A DNA stretch of 64,000 nucleotides from an uncultured Aquimarina sp. GTDB taxonomy: Bacteria; Bacteroidota; Bacteroidia; Flavobacteriales; Flavobacteriaceae. Shown in pieces: positions 18,206-27,779 of this stretch. Made by a program: the position numbers and the translations under genes. The stretch covers positions 25,104-89,103 of the forward strand of contig CALGLV010000001.1 in NCBI GenBank assembly GCA_937958985.1, read 5' to 3'. Under the pieces are notes generated by a model that had not been told where the DNA came from, ran no database searches, and saw nothing but the letters and a program-made list of their open reading frames with translations. Numbering within the stretch: position 1 is the stretch's first letter; each line of letters opens with the position of its first letter.

Positions 18206-18676
18206 CTATGAGTTAAAATTCTTTTTCAATCTCGCTAAATCTTTTTGATTATCTCGATCTTTTATGGTTTCTCGTTTATCATAAAGCTTTTTACCTTTAG
18301 CTAAAGCCACTATCATTTTTGCAAACCCTTTATCTGTTGTAAAAACTTTTAAAGGCACTATAGTTAACCCCTTCGTAGAAACTTCTTTTTCTAATTTTCG
18401 TAATTCTTTTTTATTGAGAAGTAATTTTCTTTCAGATTTGGGATTGTGATTAAAGTACGTCGCGTGAGAATATTCTTGAATGGTCATATTAATAACAAAT
18501 AATTCACCGCGATCATTAAATTCACAAAAACTCTCAGCAATACTTGCCTTACCCTCGCGGATAGCTTTTATTTCGGTACCGCGCAAAACTATACCTGCAG
18601 TATATTTATCAAAAATTTCGTATTCGAATTTCGCCTTCTTATTTTGAATATTTACCGTTTGTGTCTTTGTTTTCAT
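18206..18676 (-). CDS. smpB: SsrA-binding protein SmpB
   Basis: A 156-residue RNA-binding protein that works with tmRNA in trans-translation of stalled ribosomes. Family signatures: N-K-K-A-K-F-E-Y near residue 12, G-I-V-L-R-G-T-E-I-K-A-I-R near 28, R-K-L-L-L-N-K-K-E near 83, and the basic C-terminal tail with G-K-K-L-Y-D-K-R that mimics mRNA in the entry channel. Length is normal. The tmRNA gene is not nearby. Confidence 0.97.
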   Translation of the reverse strand: MKTKTQTVNIQNKKAKFEYEIFDKYTAGIVLRGTEIKAIREGKASIAESFCEFNDRGELFVINMTIQEYSHATYFNHNPKSERKLLLNKKELRKLEKEVSTKGLTIVPLKVFTTDKGFAKMIVALAKGKKLYDKRETIKDRDNQKDLARLKKNFNS

Positions 18677-18752
18677 AACAAGAGTAAAAGTAGTAATTTT
18701 TTAAAGTTTTAAAACCTCAAAACATATTTGCTTCATCAGAATTTTCACGAAC

Positions 18753-21700
18753 CTATTTAGGTAGGGTTACAATAAATGTAGCTCCCTTACCTTTTCCTTC
18801 TGAAGTAGCGGAGATAGTACCCCCATGAGAATTTATAATTTGCTTAATCATATACAAACCTAAACCAGATCCATTTGTTCCTGAATGAAAACGCTCAAAA
18901 GGAGAGAAAAGTTTTTTCAATGATTTATTATCCATACCTGAACCATTATCCGAAACAAACAAAGTGACGGTTTCATTATTTTCTTCAAACTTGATTTCTA
19001 TAATTGGATTTTTTTGATTCCCCATATATTTTATAGAGTTATCAAATAGGTTAGAAAAAACCTGAATAATACGATTTCGGTCTGCATAAATCTTAGGTAA
19101 CGACTCCTTAATTATGAGCGCTACATTTTGCTCTTCAAACTTCGTGTTAATCATTACTCTAGACAACTTAACCATTCGGTTAGTATCTAGCATTTCTTTA
19201 TTGTTTTTTATTTTACCTATCCTTGCTACCCTAGTAATATCAGCAATTAAATCCGTCATTGTTTCACACGAAACATCAATCATTTCCATGTACTTTTCAA
19301 TAAGAGGTAAATCCTTTTCAGAAAACTCCATTTGAATAAGCTCGGTAATTGTTCTAATATTACTTAAAGGACTTTTTAAATCGTGAGAAACAGAAAAAGC
19401 AAATCGTTGGATTTCTTCATTTTTAAAAGACAACTCGTCGGCTACATCCATCAATTTATCTTTCTGCAACTGTAATTCCTTGGTTCTTAACGCTATTTCT
19501 TTTTTTAATTTCTTTTGATTTCGTATTACACTTCTTGTTCTTGAATAATAAATTAAATAACCTACTACTAAAAGTAAGCCTATCGTTAGTACTTTAAACC
19601 AAAGTGCTTGCCAAAAAGGCGGAATAACTTCTAGGCAAAGTGTTTTTTCGTTACCAACCCATAACCCATCAGAATTGGTAGATTTTACATGCAACTTATA
19701 TTTCCCTGGGTCTAAATTAGTATAAGTAACATCATTTTTATTTCCTACGTAATTCCAATCGTCCTCAAAACCTTCTAAAAAATAAGCATAGCTAACCTTT
19801 TCCGGGTTCCGATAAGTCACTGTTGTAAACTCAAAATTAATAACATTGTGCGTATAATCTAAAGACAACGTATCTGTTTTGCTAATAGTCTTTTTTAACA
19901 CCCCAAATTCATCATTGGGGTATACTTGTTTATTTTGAATTTTAAGTTTTGATATATACAGTTGTGGTTTATCTTTTCTTTTTTTTATTTTATTGGGATA
20001 GAAAACATTAAATCCGTTACTCCCTCCAAAAACCAACTCTTTTGAGCTTAATTTATAAGATGAAGACGAATTAAAATTAGCTCCTTGAACTCCGTCACTA
20101 GTATTGTATGAGATCAACTCATTATCGAAAGGGTTATACTTTTTCAACCCTTTATTTGTTCCCAGCCATAAGGATCCTTTTTCATCATGCTCTATAGACT
20201 CAATGGATATGTTTTTTAGCTCTTCAGGTTCCTCTATCCTAATAAACAAATTGCTTTTAGTACTATACTTATTTAGGCCAGAATCAGTTCCAACCCATAA
20301 CAAACCATTCTGATCCTGATGAATAACGTTTACAAAATCACTTGAAATACTTATTTCTTCTTCACTCCGAACTTTATATTGATTGGCTACTTTCCATATA
20401 TCGTTTTCGTTTTTAAGTCGAATTACTCCATCTCCATGGCTACCAAGCCAAATATCTCCTAAATTATCTTCAAAAACAGTTATTACTTGTGTTGGATTTA
20501 ATACCCTACCATCCATAACCAAGTGAATCTTTTCGAGCCTATCGGTTATTGAGTTGTATTTATGTAGGCCCCCACGAAAAGTAGCTATCCATATGTTTCC
20601 ATGATTATCTTTAAGTAAATTCTCTAAAAATTTCGAAGACAATGATGAATTTTCAACATTCATAACTCTATACTCCTTACTATCCATATCAAAAATAGTA
20701 ATACCATCTGCCCAACTAGCGATCCACAATTCGTTATCCTTTCGAACTATTGAAAGCACTACATTTGTATTGAGCTTTCCATTATCCAAAGAGTAGTGTG
20801 TATATGTTTTTTTATTTCGATCCCAGTAATTAAGCCCCCCTCCATCGGTACCTATCCAAATATTTTTATTTTTATCTTCCAAAAAACAGGTTGCAATATT
20901 GTTACTTAAAGAAGACTTTATTGGCTTATTTTTTTTTTCGTGTTTAAATTTCAAGTATTCTTTATCATAAAAACACAACCCTCTTTTAAAACTACCAAGC
21001 CACATTACCCCGTTACTAGCCTTATAAATAGACCATATTGAATTATTGGGAAGTACATCCGGATCTTCTGAAGTGTTTTGCAAATGAAACATCGCTTTGC
21101 TTTCTCGAGAAAGGATGAATACCCCCCCATTTTCTGAAGCTAGCCAAATATTACCTGAAGCATCTTCTTCTAAAGCTGATATTCTGTAATCAGTTATTTT
21201 ACGGCTATTTTGTTTATTTATTTTAAAATTCACTCCTATTTTAAGTTCACTAAAAAAACCATCAAATGATCCTAGCAAAAATTGATTTGAACTAACCCGC
21301 TTTACTGATTTAATATTGCTAAGTTTCACCGAGCTAATTATAGCCATATCGTGATTAATAACATAAGCTGCATTCCTATTGATAACCACATAATGGTTGT
21401 TCCCATATTTACTTATGTATAAAACATTACCATAATCAAAATCTTTAGTATTAAAAAAAAGACGTCTGACTTTACCGGTATTTAAATTATATCTAAAAAG
21501 TCCATTTTTAGTAGTACCCACCCATAAATAATTCTTTGTCTCCAACAAAGCATTGATATCTGTTTTATTTATAAATTCACTTTCTCCTTTAAAAGGGTAT
21601 CGTTTTAAAACACCTAATGTTTCATCATAAAAGTTTAGGCCATTATATGTACCTACGTACAAAATCCCTGAATCACCTTCGTATATTTCTTTAACAAAAT

Positions 21701-21947
21701 TATTTACCCGGCTCTCATTATAGTATGCATCAAAATTTTGAAAAGAGCTCCCATCGTATTTAAGAATGCCGTTAGTGGTTCCAATCCACAAAAAACCATT
21801 CCTATCTTCCAATATCTCTGTAATTGAGCTTTCGGAAATTTCACCTAAAACTTTTTGAAAGGAGATTTCATTTACATCAATTTGACCACGCATACAAGCA
21901 CTCGCAAATAGTATAAATACTAACCTGATAGACACTGTGAAATTCAT
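18753..21947 (-). CDS. two-component-type sensor kinase with periplasmic propellers
   Basis: About 1064 residues from the ATG at 21947, which directly precedes a signal sequence; an upstream ATG (22022) adds 25 residues that would bury it. The periplasmic part carries many W-I-G-T-x-x-x-G-L-x-x-Y repeats (about 30-660), forming two beta propellers, then a Y_Y_Y domain (about 690-770), one membrane helix near 780-800, a coiled linker, HisKA with the phospho-acceptor His in S-H-D-L-K-S-P-L near 855, and HATPase with D-N-G-S-G-M and G-S-G-L-G-L-Y. Unlike Bacteroides hybrid systems it has no receiver or AraC domain, and no response regulator gene is adjacent. Ligand unknown; such sensors often detect glycans. 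Confidence 0.9.
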   Translation of the reverse strand: MNFTVSIRLVFILFASACMRGQIDVNEISFQKVLGEISESSITEILEDRNGFLWIGTTNGILKYDGSSFQNFDAYYNESRVNNFVKEIYEGDSGILYVGTYNGLNFYDETLGVLKRYPFKGESEFINKTDINALLETKNYLWVGTTKNGLFRYNLNTGKVRRLFFNTKDFDYGNVLYISKYGNNHYVVINRNAAYVINHDMAIISSVKLSNIKSVKRVSSNQFLLGSFDGFFSELKIGVNFKINKQNSRKITDYRISALEEDASGNIWLASENGGVFILSRESKAMFHLQNTSEDPDVLPNNSIWSIYKASNGVMWLGSFKRGLCFYDKEYLKFKHEKKNKPIKSSLSNNIATCFLEDKNKNIWIGTDGGGLNYWDRNKKTYTHYSLDNGKLNTNVVLSIVRKDNELWIASWADGITIFDMDSKEYRVMNVENSSLSSKFLENLLKDNHGNIWIATFRGGLHKYNSITDRLEKIHLVMDGRVLNPTQVITVFEDNLGDIWLGSHGDGVIRLKNENDIWKVANQYKVRSEEEISISSDFVNVIHQDQNGLLWVGTDSGLNKYSTKSNLFIRIEEPEELKNISIESIEHDEKGSLWLGTNKGLKKYNPFDNELISYNTSDGVQGANFNSSSSYKLSSKELVFGGSNGFNVFYPNKIKKRKDKPQLYISKLKIQNKQVYPNDEFGVLKKTISKTDTLSLDYTHNVINFEFTTVTYRNPEKVSYAYFLEGFEDDWNYVGNKNDVTYTNLDPGKYKLHVKSTNSDGLWVGNEKTLCLEVIPPFWQALWFKVLTIGLLLVVGYLIYYSRTRSVIRNQKKLKKEIALRTKELQLQKDKLMDVADELSFKNEEIQRFAFSVSHDLKSPLSNIRTITELIQMEFSEKDLPLIEKYMEMIDVSCETMTDLIADITRVARIGKIKNNKEMLDTNRMVKLSRVMINTKFEEQNVALIIKESLPKIYADRNRIIQVFSNLFDNSIKYMGNQKNPIIEIKFEENNETVTLFVSDNGSGMDNKSLKKLFSPFERFHSGTNGSGLGLYMIKQIINSHGGTISATSEGKGKGATFIVTLPK

Positions 21948-22071
21948 TAAGCTTTTATAATTTTGGGGGCGTTCAAGAATTACTAAAAAAAACATACTCT
22001 TTAACGATTCTAAAGTACCCAAAACTGATTAATTATCAATGTTAATTTTTAAAATTTAACTAAAATTACAA

Positions 22072-22109
22072 AAAAAACACCCGAAGACATGAGTCAACCA
22101 GTGTTTTTT
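22072..22109 (-). terminator. possible terminator downstream of clpB
   Basis: Arms AAAAAACAC and GTGTTTTTT enclose 20 bases. It lies just after the clpB stop on the minus strand. The long loop makes it weak. Confidence 0.4.
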
Positions 22110-22161
22110 AAGTTCATTAAAACCTGTTATAACCTAAAATTTTAATTTCCAATAAATAGTA

Positions 22162-24744
22162 TTAATTATTCCTAAACACGATTTCACCATTAAAAGCGTC
22201 AACTAAAATCACACTATCGGTTTTAACCTCACCCGCTAATATTTTTTTAGACAACGAATTCAATATCATTTTCTGGATCGTTCTTTTTACAGGACGCGCA
22301 CCAAACTCTGGGTCAAAACCTTTTTCTGATAACAATATTTTTGCTTCTTCTGTAGCATCAATAGTTACATTTTGCTTGGCTAGCATTTTTGACAATCCTT
22401 TTAATTGAATATCCACAATTTGCTTAATATCAACCTTATTCAAGGGGCTAAACATTACAATATCGTCTATTCGGTTTAAAAATTCGGGACGTAACACTTG
22501 CTTTAAAACTCCTAACACTTCGACCTTAGCAATTTCCGCAGCTACTTCTGAATTTTCTTCAGTTTCAAACTTATCCTTTATAATTTCGCTACCCATATTG
22601 GAAGTCATTATTATAATAGTATTCCTAAAATCCGCAGTACGCCCTTTACTATCTGTTAAGCGGCCTTCATCCAAAACCTGAAGCAAAATATTAAAGGTAT
22701 CTGGATGTGCTTTTTCAATTTCATCTAGCAATACTACCGAATATGGTTTTCTGCGAACCGCCTCGGTTAACTGACCGCCTTCATCATAACCCACATACCC
22801 AGGAGGCGCTCCTACCAACCTACTTACTGAATGACGCTCTTGATATTCACTCATATCTATACGCGTCATCGCTGTTTCATCATTAAACAAATAATTAGCT
22901 AATGCTTTTGCTAATTCTGTTTTACCAACCCCTGTGGTTCCTAAAAACAAAAAAGATCCTATTGGTTTATTGACACTTTGAAGCCCTGCCCTACTTCTAC
23001 GTATAGCATCACTTACCGCTGTTATTGCATTGTGCTGACCCACTACTTGGTTATATAACTCCTCTTCTAGTCTTAACAATTTTTCGCGGTCACTTTGCAA
23101 CATTTTAGTGACAGGCACTCCTGTCCACTTTGCTACAACCTCTGCAATATCCTCATTAGTAACTTCTTCTTTAATTAACGAAGTCTCTTCTTTAGAAGCT
23201 GATTCGAACTCAAGTTTTTCTAAGTTTTCTTGAATTTCTTTGATTTTACCATAACGCAACTCTGCTACCTTACCGTAGTCACCGTTTCGTTCTGCTCGGT
23301 CTGCTTCAAGATTATGCTCTTCAATTTGCTGCTTGTATTTTTGAATACTATCAACCACTTCTTTTTCGCTACTCCACTTACTAAATATTTCATTACGCTC
23401 TTCTTTTAAATTTGCCAACTCTATATTTAATCCTTTTAGCTTATCACTATCGTTTTCTCGTTTTATAGCTTCTATTTCAATTTCGAGCTGCATAATTTTA
23501 CGATCAAGCATATCTAACTCTAAAGGTTTAGAATTAATTTCCATTCGCAGTTTAGACGCTGCTTCATCCATTAAATCAATTGCTTTATCTGGCAAAAATC
23601 GGTTAGAGATATAGCGCTGAGACAGCTCTACTGCAGCAATTATAGCCTCGTCTAATATGCGAACTTTATGATGTGTTTCGTATTTATCCTTTATCCCTCT
23701 TAAAATAGAAATGGCACTTTCGGTATCTGGCTCATCTACAACTACCTTTTGAAAACGACGTTCTAAGGCTTTATCTTTTTCGAAATATTTTTGATATTCA
23801 TCTAGCGTGGTTGCCCCGATAGCTCTAAGCTCTCCTCTAGCTAATGCTGGTTTTAAAATATTGGCTGCATCCATAGCTCCCTGACCTCCACCTGCACCAA
23901 CAAGTGTATGTATTTCATCAATAAATAAAATAATATTTCCATTTGCTGAAGTAACCTCTTTTACTACTGATTTTAGACGCTCTTCAAACTCTCCTTTATA
24001 TTTAGCTCCTGCAATTAAAGCTCCCATATCTAAAGAAAAAAGCTCTTTGTCTTTTAAATTTTCGGGCACATCTCCTGATACGATACGATGAGCTAAACCT
24101 TCTGCTATAGCTGTTTTCCCTGTTCCTGGTTCCCCTACAAGCATTGGGTTATTTTTTGTTCTACGCGATAAAATTTGAAGCACCCTTCGTATTTCATCGT
24201 CTCGACCAATTACTGGATCTAACTTTCCGCTTTCTGCTAAATTATTTAAATTTTTAGCATATTTATTTAATGATTGATAGGTCTCTTCCGCACTTTGAGA
24301 TGTTACCCTTTCTCCGTTTCGAACTTGCTCGATTGCCGCTTGTAGCGCTTTTTTAGTTACTCCTTGGTCTTTTAAAATCTGAGCAATTTTACTTTTAGAA
24401 TCGAAAATTGCTAATAACAAATGCTCTATTGACACATACTCGTCATTCATTTTTTTAGCAATAGTATTTGCCTCCAACACCACTGTATTTGCCTGTCTAC
24501 TCAATTGCAACTCCCCGCCCTGTACTTTTGGAAAACTTTGCAAAGTACTATCTAATATTTGAGAAAGTATTTGTTGATTTACATTTAACTTCTTTAGTAA
24601 GTAGGGCAGTACATTTTCATCTACTTCAGTAATTCCTTTGTAAATATGTTCGTTTTCTATTTGCTGATGCCCCATACTTTGTGCTAACTGCTGTGCTTGC
24701 TGAATGGCTTCTTGGGACTTTATGGTATAATTATTAAAATTCAT
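22162..24744 (-). CDS. clpB: ATP-dependent disaggregase ClpB
   Basis: An 860-residue hexameric AAA+ chaperone that resolves protein aggregates with DnaK. Order: N-terminal Clp repeats (1-145); AAA-1 with Walker A G-E-P-G-T-G-K-T near 206 and L-F-I-D-E-I-H-T; a middle coiled-coil domain (about 400-530) that sets ClpB apart from ClpA/C; AAA-2 with G-T-T-G-V-G-K-T near 605 and V-L-L-D-E-I-E-K; and a D2-small domain with G-A-R-P-V-K-R-T-I-Q. Length is normal. It is transcribed divergently from mdh across a 468-base gap holding a structured element. Confidence 0.97.
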   Translation of the reverse strand: MNFNNYTIKSQEAIQQAQQLAQSMGHQQIENEHIYKGITEVDENVLPYLLKKLNVNQQILSQILDSTLQSFPKVQGGELQLSRQANTVVLEANTIAKKMNDEYVSIEHLLLAIFDSKSKIAQILKDQGVTKKALQAAIEQVRNGERVTSQSAEETYQSLNKYAKNLNNLAESGKLDPVIGRDDEIRRVLQILSRRTKNNPMLVGEPGTGKTAIAEGLAHRIVSGDVPENLKDKELFSLDMGALIAGAKYKGEFEERLKSVVKEVTSANGNIILFIDEIHTLVGAGGGQGAMDAANILKPALARGELRAIGATTLDEYQKYFEKDKALERRFQKVVVDEPDTESAISILRGIKDKYETHHKVRILDEAIIAAVELSQRYISNRFLPDKAIDLMDEAASKLRMEINSKPLELDMLDRKIMQLEIEIEAIKRENDSDKLKGLNIELANLKEERNEIFSKWSSEKEVVDSIQKYKQQIEEHNLEADRAERNGDYGKVAELRYGKIKEIQENLEKLEFESASKEETSLIKEEVTNEDIAEVVAKWTGVPVTKMLQSDREKLLRLEEELYNQVVGQHNAITAVSDAIRRSRAGLQSVNKPIGSFLFLGTTGVGKTELAKALANYLFNDETAMTRIDMSEYQERHSVSRLVGAPPGYVGYDEGGQLTEAVRRKPYSVVLLDEIEKAHPDTFNILLQVLDEGRLTDSKGRTADFRNTIIIMTSNMGSEIIKDKFETEENSEVAAEIAKVEVLGVLKQVLRPEFLNRIDDIVMFSPLNKVDIKQIVDIQLKGLSKMLAKQNVTIDATEEAKILLSEKGFDPEFGARPVKRTIQKMILNSLSKKILAGEVKTDSVILVDAFNGEIVFRNN

Positions 24745-24969
24745 TGTCTTGTATTTTTAAATTCTTAAGTTGGCTACACTCACAATTAGTCAATTTCAAT
24801 GCCACACAAAAACAATGTCAAAATGACTTTATTAAGTGCTTTTTGAATGACTTTTTGTCACCTTTCGCTATTTAAAACTATGCAGATACTCCTTCTGAAA
24901 TTACTTAACTAATAAGTAATTATACGTTTATTTACAAAGCTAACAACTAAAAAACACAAAACAACCCTA

Positions 24970-25066
24970 GTCCCTAGCCCCGATAGTAGCGGCATCCTTT
25001 TTTGAGGCCTTAATTATAACAAAAAGTGAGGCCTCAAAAAAGATATAGCGGATAGCGGGACTTGCC
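24970..25066 (+). ncRNA. structured intergenic element, possibly a Flavo-1-type RNA
   Basis: Between clpB and mdh. Outer arms CCCG (24979-24982) and CGGG (25056-25059) enclose an inner stem in which ATCTTTTTTGAGGCCT, with one bulged C, pairs with its complement at 25029-25044. Sequences of the form AGCGGCATCC...AAAGATATAGCGG...AGCGGGA recur in flavobacterial intergenic regions as I remember them, and the Flavo-1 motif is the described candidate. That match is from memory and unverified. The other parts of this 468-base gap (24745-24969, 25067-25212) show no clear gene; a weaker hairpin CCTTTTTAGAA / TTCTAAGG lies at about 25065-25085. Confidence 0.5.
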
Positions 25067-25212
25067 TTTTTAGAAATTCTAAGGCCTTTTTGCTCCTTGA
25101 TATTATCAAAATCTTAACTTTCACTATGCTTTATTTTCATATTCACACAAGTAATAACGTTCGAATATTCGTATTTTTACCTACAATTATTTAACCATAA
25201 ATCAATACAAAA

Positions 25213-26139
25213 ATGAAAGTAACTGTTGTAGGTGCTGGAGCTGTAGGTGCCAGTTGTGCAGAATATATTGCGATAAAAAATTTCGCATCGGAAGTTGTAA
25301 TTTTAGACATTAAAGAAGGGTATGCTGAAGGAAAAGCGATGGACTTAATGCAAACGGCTTCTTTATTAAATTTTGATACACAAATCAAAGGAAGCACTAA
25401 CGATTACAGTAAAACTGCTGGATCGGAAGTTGCTGTTATTACTTCGGGTATTCCTCGTAAGCCAGGAATGACTCGTGAAGAGTTAATTGGAATTAACGCT
25501 GGTATTGTAAAGCAGGTTTCTGAAAACTTGATTAAACATTCGCCTAATATCATTATTATCGTAGTGAGTAACCCTATGGATACGATGACTTATTTAGTAC
25601 ACAAAACAACAAGTTTACCTAAAAATAGAATTATTGGTATGGGTGGTGCTTTGGATAGCGCACGCTTTAAATACCGTTTAGCAGAGGCTTTAGAGGCGCC
25701 TATTTCTGATATTGATGGAATGGTGATTGGTGGACATAGTGACAAAGGAATGCTTCCTTTAACGCGTTTAGCTACTCGTAACAGTGTTAAGGCTGCTGAA
25801 TTTTTATCTGAAGAGCGTTTGGAGCAAGTAGCTGCTGATACTAAAGTTGGTGGAGCTACACTTACTGGTTTATTAGGAACTTCGGCTTGGTATGCGCCTG
25901 GTGCAGCGGTATCATCTATGGTACAAGCTATTGTTTGCGATCAAAAGAAAATGTTCCCTTGTTCTGCTTTATTAGAAGGTGAATATGGAATGAATGATAT
26001 TTCAATTGGAGTTCCTGTTATTTTAGGAAAAAATGGTATCGAAAAAATCGTAACAATAGATCTTAACGACGCGGAAAAAGCTAAACTTATTGAAAGCTCT
26101 GAAGGTGTTCGTAAAACTAACGGATTGTTAGAATTATAG
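25213..26139 (+). CDS. mdh: malate dehydrogenase
   Basis: A 308-residue NAD-dependent TCA enzyme of the lactate-dehydrogenase-like type. N-terminal G-A-G-A-V-G-A-S-C is the dinucleotide loop, with Asp after the second strand (V-I-L-D-I-K) for NAD. The substrate Arg lies in S-G-I-P-R-K-P-G-M near 78-84. V-V-S-N-P-M-D near 118 and G-G-H-S-D-K-G-M near 174 (catalytic His) complete the site. Length fits the family. It forms a single-gene unit ending at a strong terminator. Confidence 0.95.
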   Translation: MKVTVVGAGAVGASCAEYIAIKNFASEVVILDIKEGYAEGKAMDLMQTASLLNFDTQIKGSTNDYSKTAGSEVAVITSGIPRKPGMTREELIGINAGIVKQVSENLIKHSPNIIIIVVSNPMDTMTYLVHKTTSLPKNRIIGMGGALDSARFKYRLAEALEAPISDIDGMVIGGHSDKGMLPLTRLATRNSVKAAEFLSEERLEQVAADTKVGGATLTGLLGTSAWYAPGAAVSSMVQAIVCDQKKMFPCSALLEGEYGMNDISIGVPVILGKNGIEKIVTIDLNDAEKAKLIESSEGVRKTNGLLEL

Positions 26140-26174
26140 AAACTGAAATTAGATTTTAGATAATTTTTGAATAG

Positions 26175-26206
26175 AAAAAAGCGAGCCAAATGGCTCGCTT
26201 TTTTTG
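26175..26206 (+). terminator. intrinsic terminator of mdh
   Basis: A perfect stem AAAAAAGCGAGCCA / TGGCTCGCTTTTTT with an AA loop, 36 bases after the mdh stop. Confidence 0.92.
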
Positions 26207-26330
26207 TGGCTTTTTTTTCTGTAAAAATCATTTCAACTCCTACAAAACACAAACACTTAGTTTGGTTAGAATACAATGCATAAAAATTATTTATTATTAA
26301 GATAATAAATATAAATAAAAATATATAGAT

Positions 26331-26365
26331 GTATTGCCCCACCTTTGCGTAAAGAAATGCAATAC
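26331..26365 (+). promoter_or_regulatory. candidate operator upstream of the bicarbonate-permease unit
   Basis: A 7-bp inverted repeat GTATTGC (26331-26337) / GCAATAC (26359-26365) spaced 21 bases, about 105 bases upstream of the first gene. LysR regulators often bind such spaced dyads, and a LysR gene ends this unit. With short arms, chance occurrence is possible. Nothing else stands out in the 330-base gap 26140-26469 beyond the mdh terminator and AT-rich sequence. Confidence 0.3.
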
Positions 26366-26469
26366 GAACAACTGAAATTTTTATTTGACTTTTGCAAAAC
26401 ACAAAGAATAAAAACGATTCATACTTTTAAGCATTGGTTGAGTTAAACAAATTTTTAATAAATAATTCT

Positions 26470-26787
26470 ATGAAAACAATTACTACAAATTCTCAAAAAA
26501 CAAAATCTATTAATCTTGTTGATGGTTTTTTTACTCCTACAGATGCTAAAGATATAGTGGTAGCATTATTGAATGAAAAAATTAACTATCACAAAATTAA
26601 AAGACTTTCGATTACCGAAGGAAATTTAGAGGATGATTGTATGTATGACAGTAGCCGGATTGACCAACTTATAGAAGCTAAACAAAACGCTATTGATTTT
26701 TTTAAAGAGTTACAAGGAACTGACACTTTTTTAGAAATAGATAGCGGCCTTACCATTAAAGTCAAAGAAAAATCAACACTTAACTAA
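26470..26787 (+). CDS. small cytosolic protein of unknown function upstream of sbtA-like gene
   Basis: 105 residues from the ATG at 26470; an in-frame TTG at 26434 is less likely. No signal peptide, helix-rich, mildly acidic. Visible blocks: L-V-D-G-F-F-T-P-T-D-A-K near residue 17, I-T-E-G-N near 50, S-S-R-I-D-Q-L near 62 and a closing beta-like T-I-K-V-K-E-K. It is not a recognisable PII-like SbtB protein. The permease starts 9 bases after its stop, so the two are translationally close. I have an impression of similar small proteins elsewhere in Bacteroidota but cannot confirm a family. Confidence 0.7.
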   Translation: MKTITTNSQKTKSINLVDGFFTPTDAKDIVVALLNEKINYHKIKRLSITEGNLEDDCMYDSSRIDQLIEAKQNAIDFFKELQGTDTFLEIDSGLTIKVKEKSTLN

Positions 26788-26796
26788 ATTTTTTAA

Positions 26797-27759
26797 ATGG
26801 ATTTTCACTTATTACTTGATAACTTATCAAACCCTGCTTTACTTTTCTTTTTTCTCGGGATTATAGCTGTTCAATTAAAAAGTGATTTAAAAATACCTGA
26901 AAATTCAGCAAAATTTATTTCGTTATACCTATTAATGTCAATAGGCTTTAAAGGAGGCCAAGAGCTATCGCATAGCGAGTTAAATCTTGAAATTTTATGG
27001 TCCTTGCTTTTTGGAATAGTATTAGCTGCAATTGTCCCTATTTACACTTTTTTTATTTTAAAGAAAAAACTAACTATTGCTAATTCGGGAGCTATTGCTG
27101 CCGCTTATGGCTCGGTAAGTGCCGTAACCTTTGTTACTACCATTTCTTTTATGGAATTGGAAGGAATTCCTTTTGGAGGACATATGGTTGCTGTAATGGC
27201 GCTAATGGAAGCGCCATCTATTATGATTGGATTGTTACTCATTTCTATTTACGATAAAGAAAAAAGTAGTATTTCGATGGGTAAAGTGGTAAAACACGCC
27301 CTAACCAACGGAAGTGTACTGCTAATAATGGGGAGTTTAATAATAGGCTTCTTAGCAAGCGAATCGCAGGCAGAAGGAATTAAACCGTTTACAACAGACA
27401 TTTTTAAAGGCTTCTTAGCTGTGTTTTTACTGGATATGGGTATTACTAGTGGAAAAAAATTATCTACTTTTATTAAGCAAGGTAAATTTGTAATCGCATT
27501 TGCTATACTTATACCAATCATCAATGGATGTATTGTTTCAATAGTATCTGGCTATTTTATTGAAGGTGTTGGTAACCGTTTGTTATTTGCCATACTTGCG
27601 GCTAGTGCTTCATATATTGCCGTACCTGCTGCTATGAAAATGGCCGCCCCTAAAGCAAATCCTAGTTTATATATCCCTATGGCATTGGCGGTAACATTTC
27701 CCTTTAATATCACCCTAGGAATGCCTTTATATCTTTATATTATCAATTATTTTGTTTAA
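26797..27759 (+). CDS. SbtA-like sodium-dependent bicarbonate permease
   Basis: A 320-residue inner-membrane protein with about ten hydrophobic helices in two inverted halves. N-terminal N-P-A-L-L-F-F-F-L-G-I near residue 12, G-F-K-G-G near 51, A-A-A-Y-G-S-V-S-A-V-T-F near 104 and A-A-S-A-S-Y-I-A-V-P-A-A near 265 are strong marks of the SbtA family, Na+/HCO3- symporters of the cyanobacterial CO2-concentrating mechanism. In a heterotroph, imported bicarbonate would feed carboxylases such as PEP or pyruvate carboxylase. It lies between the small protein (9-base gap) and a LysR regulator (20-base gap), giving a likely three-gene unit. Confidence 0.88.
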   Translation: MDFHLLLDNLSNPALLFFFLGIIAVQLKSDLKIPENSAKFISLYLLMSIGFKGGQELSHSELNLEILWSLLFGIVLAAIVPIYTFFILKKKLTIANSGAIAAAYGSVSAVTFVTTISFMELEGIPFGGHMVAVMALMEAPSIMIGLLLISIYDKEKSSISMGKVVKHALTNGSVLLIMGSLIIGFLASESQAEGIKPFTTDIFKGFLAVFLLDMGITSGKKLSTFIKQGKFVIAFAILIPIINGCIVSIVSGYFIEGVGNRLLFAILAASASYIAVPAAMKMAAPKANPSLYIPMALAVTFPFNITLGMPLYLYIINYFV

Positions 27760-27779
27760 TAAAAAAGCTTTGTTTTAGA

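Noticed and set aside
24970..25085. Terminator for clpB or mdh in the divergent gap
   Set aside because: It lies upstream of both genes, and the structure has outer pairing and internal conserved-looking segments rather than a simple stem with a T-run.
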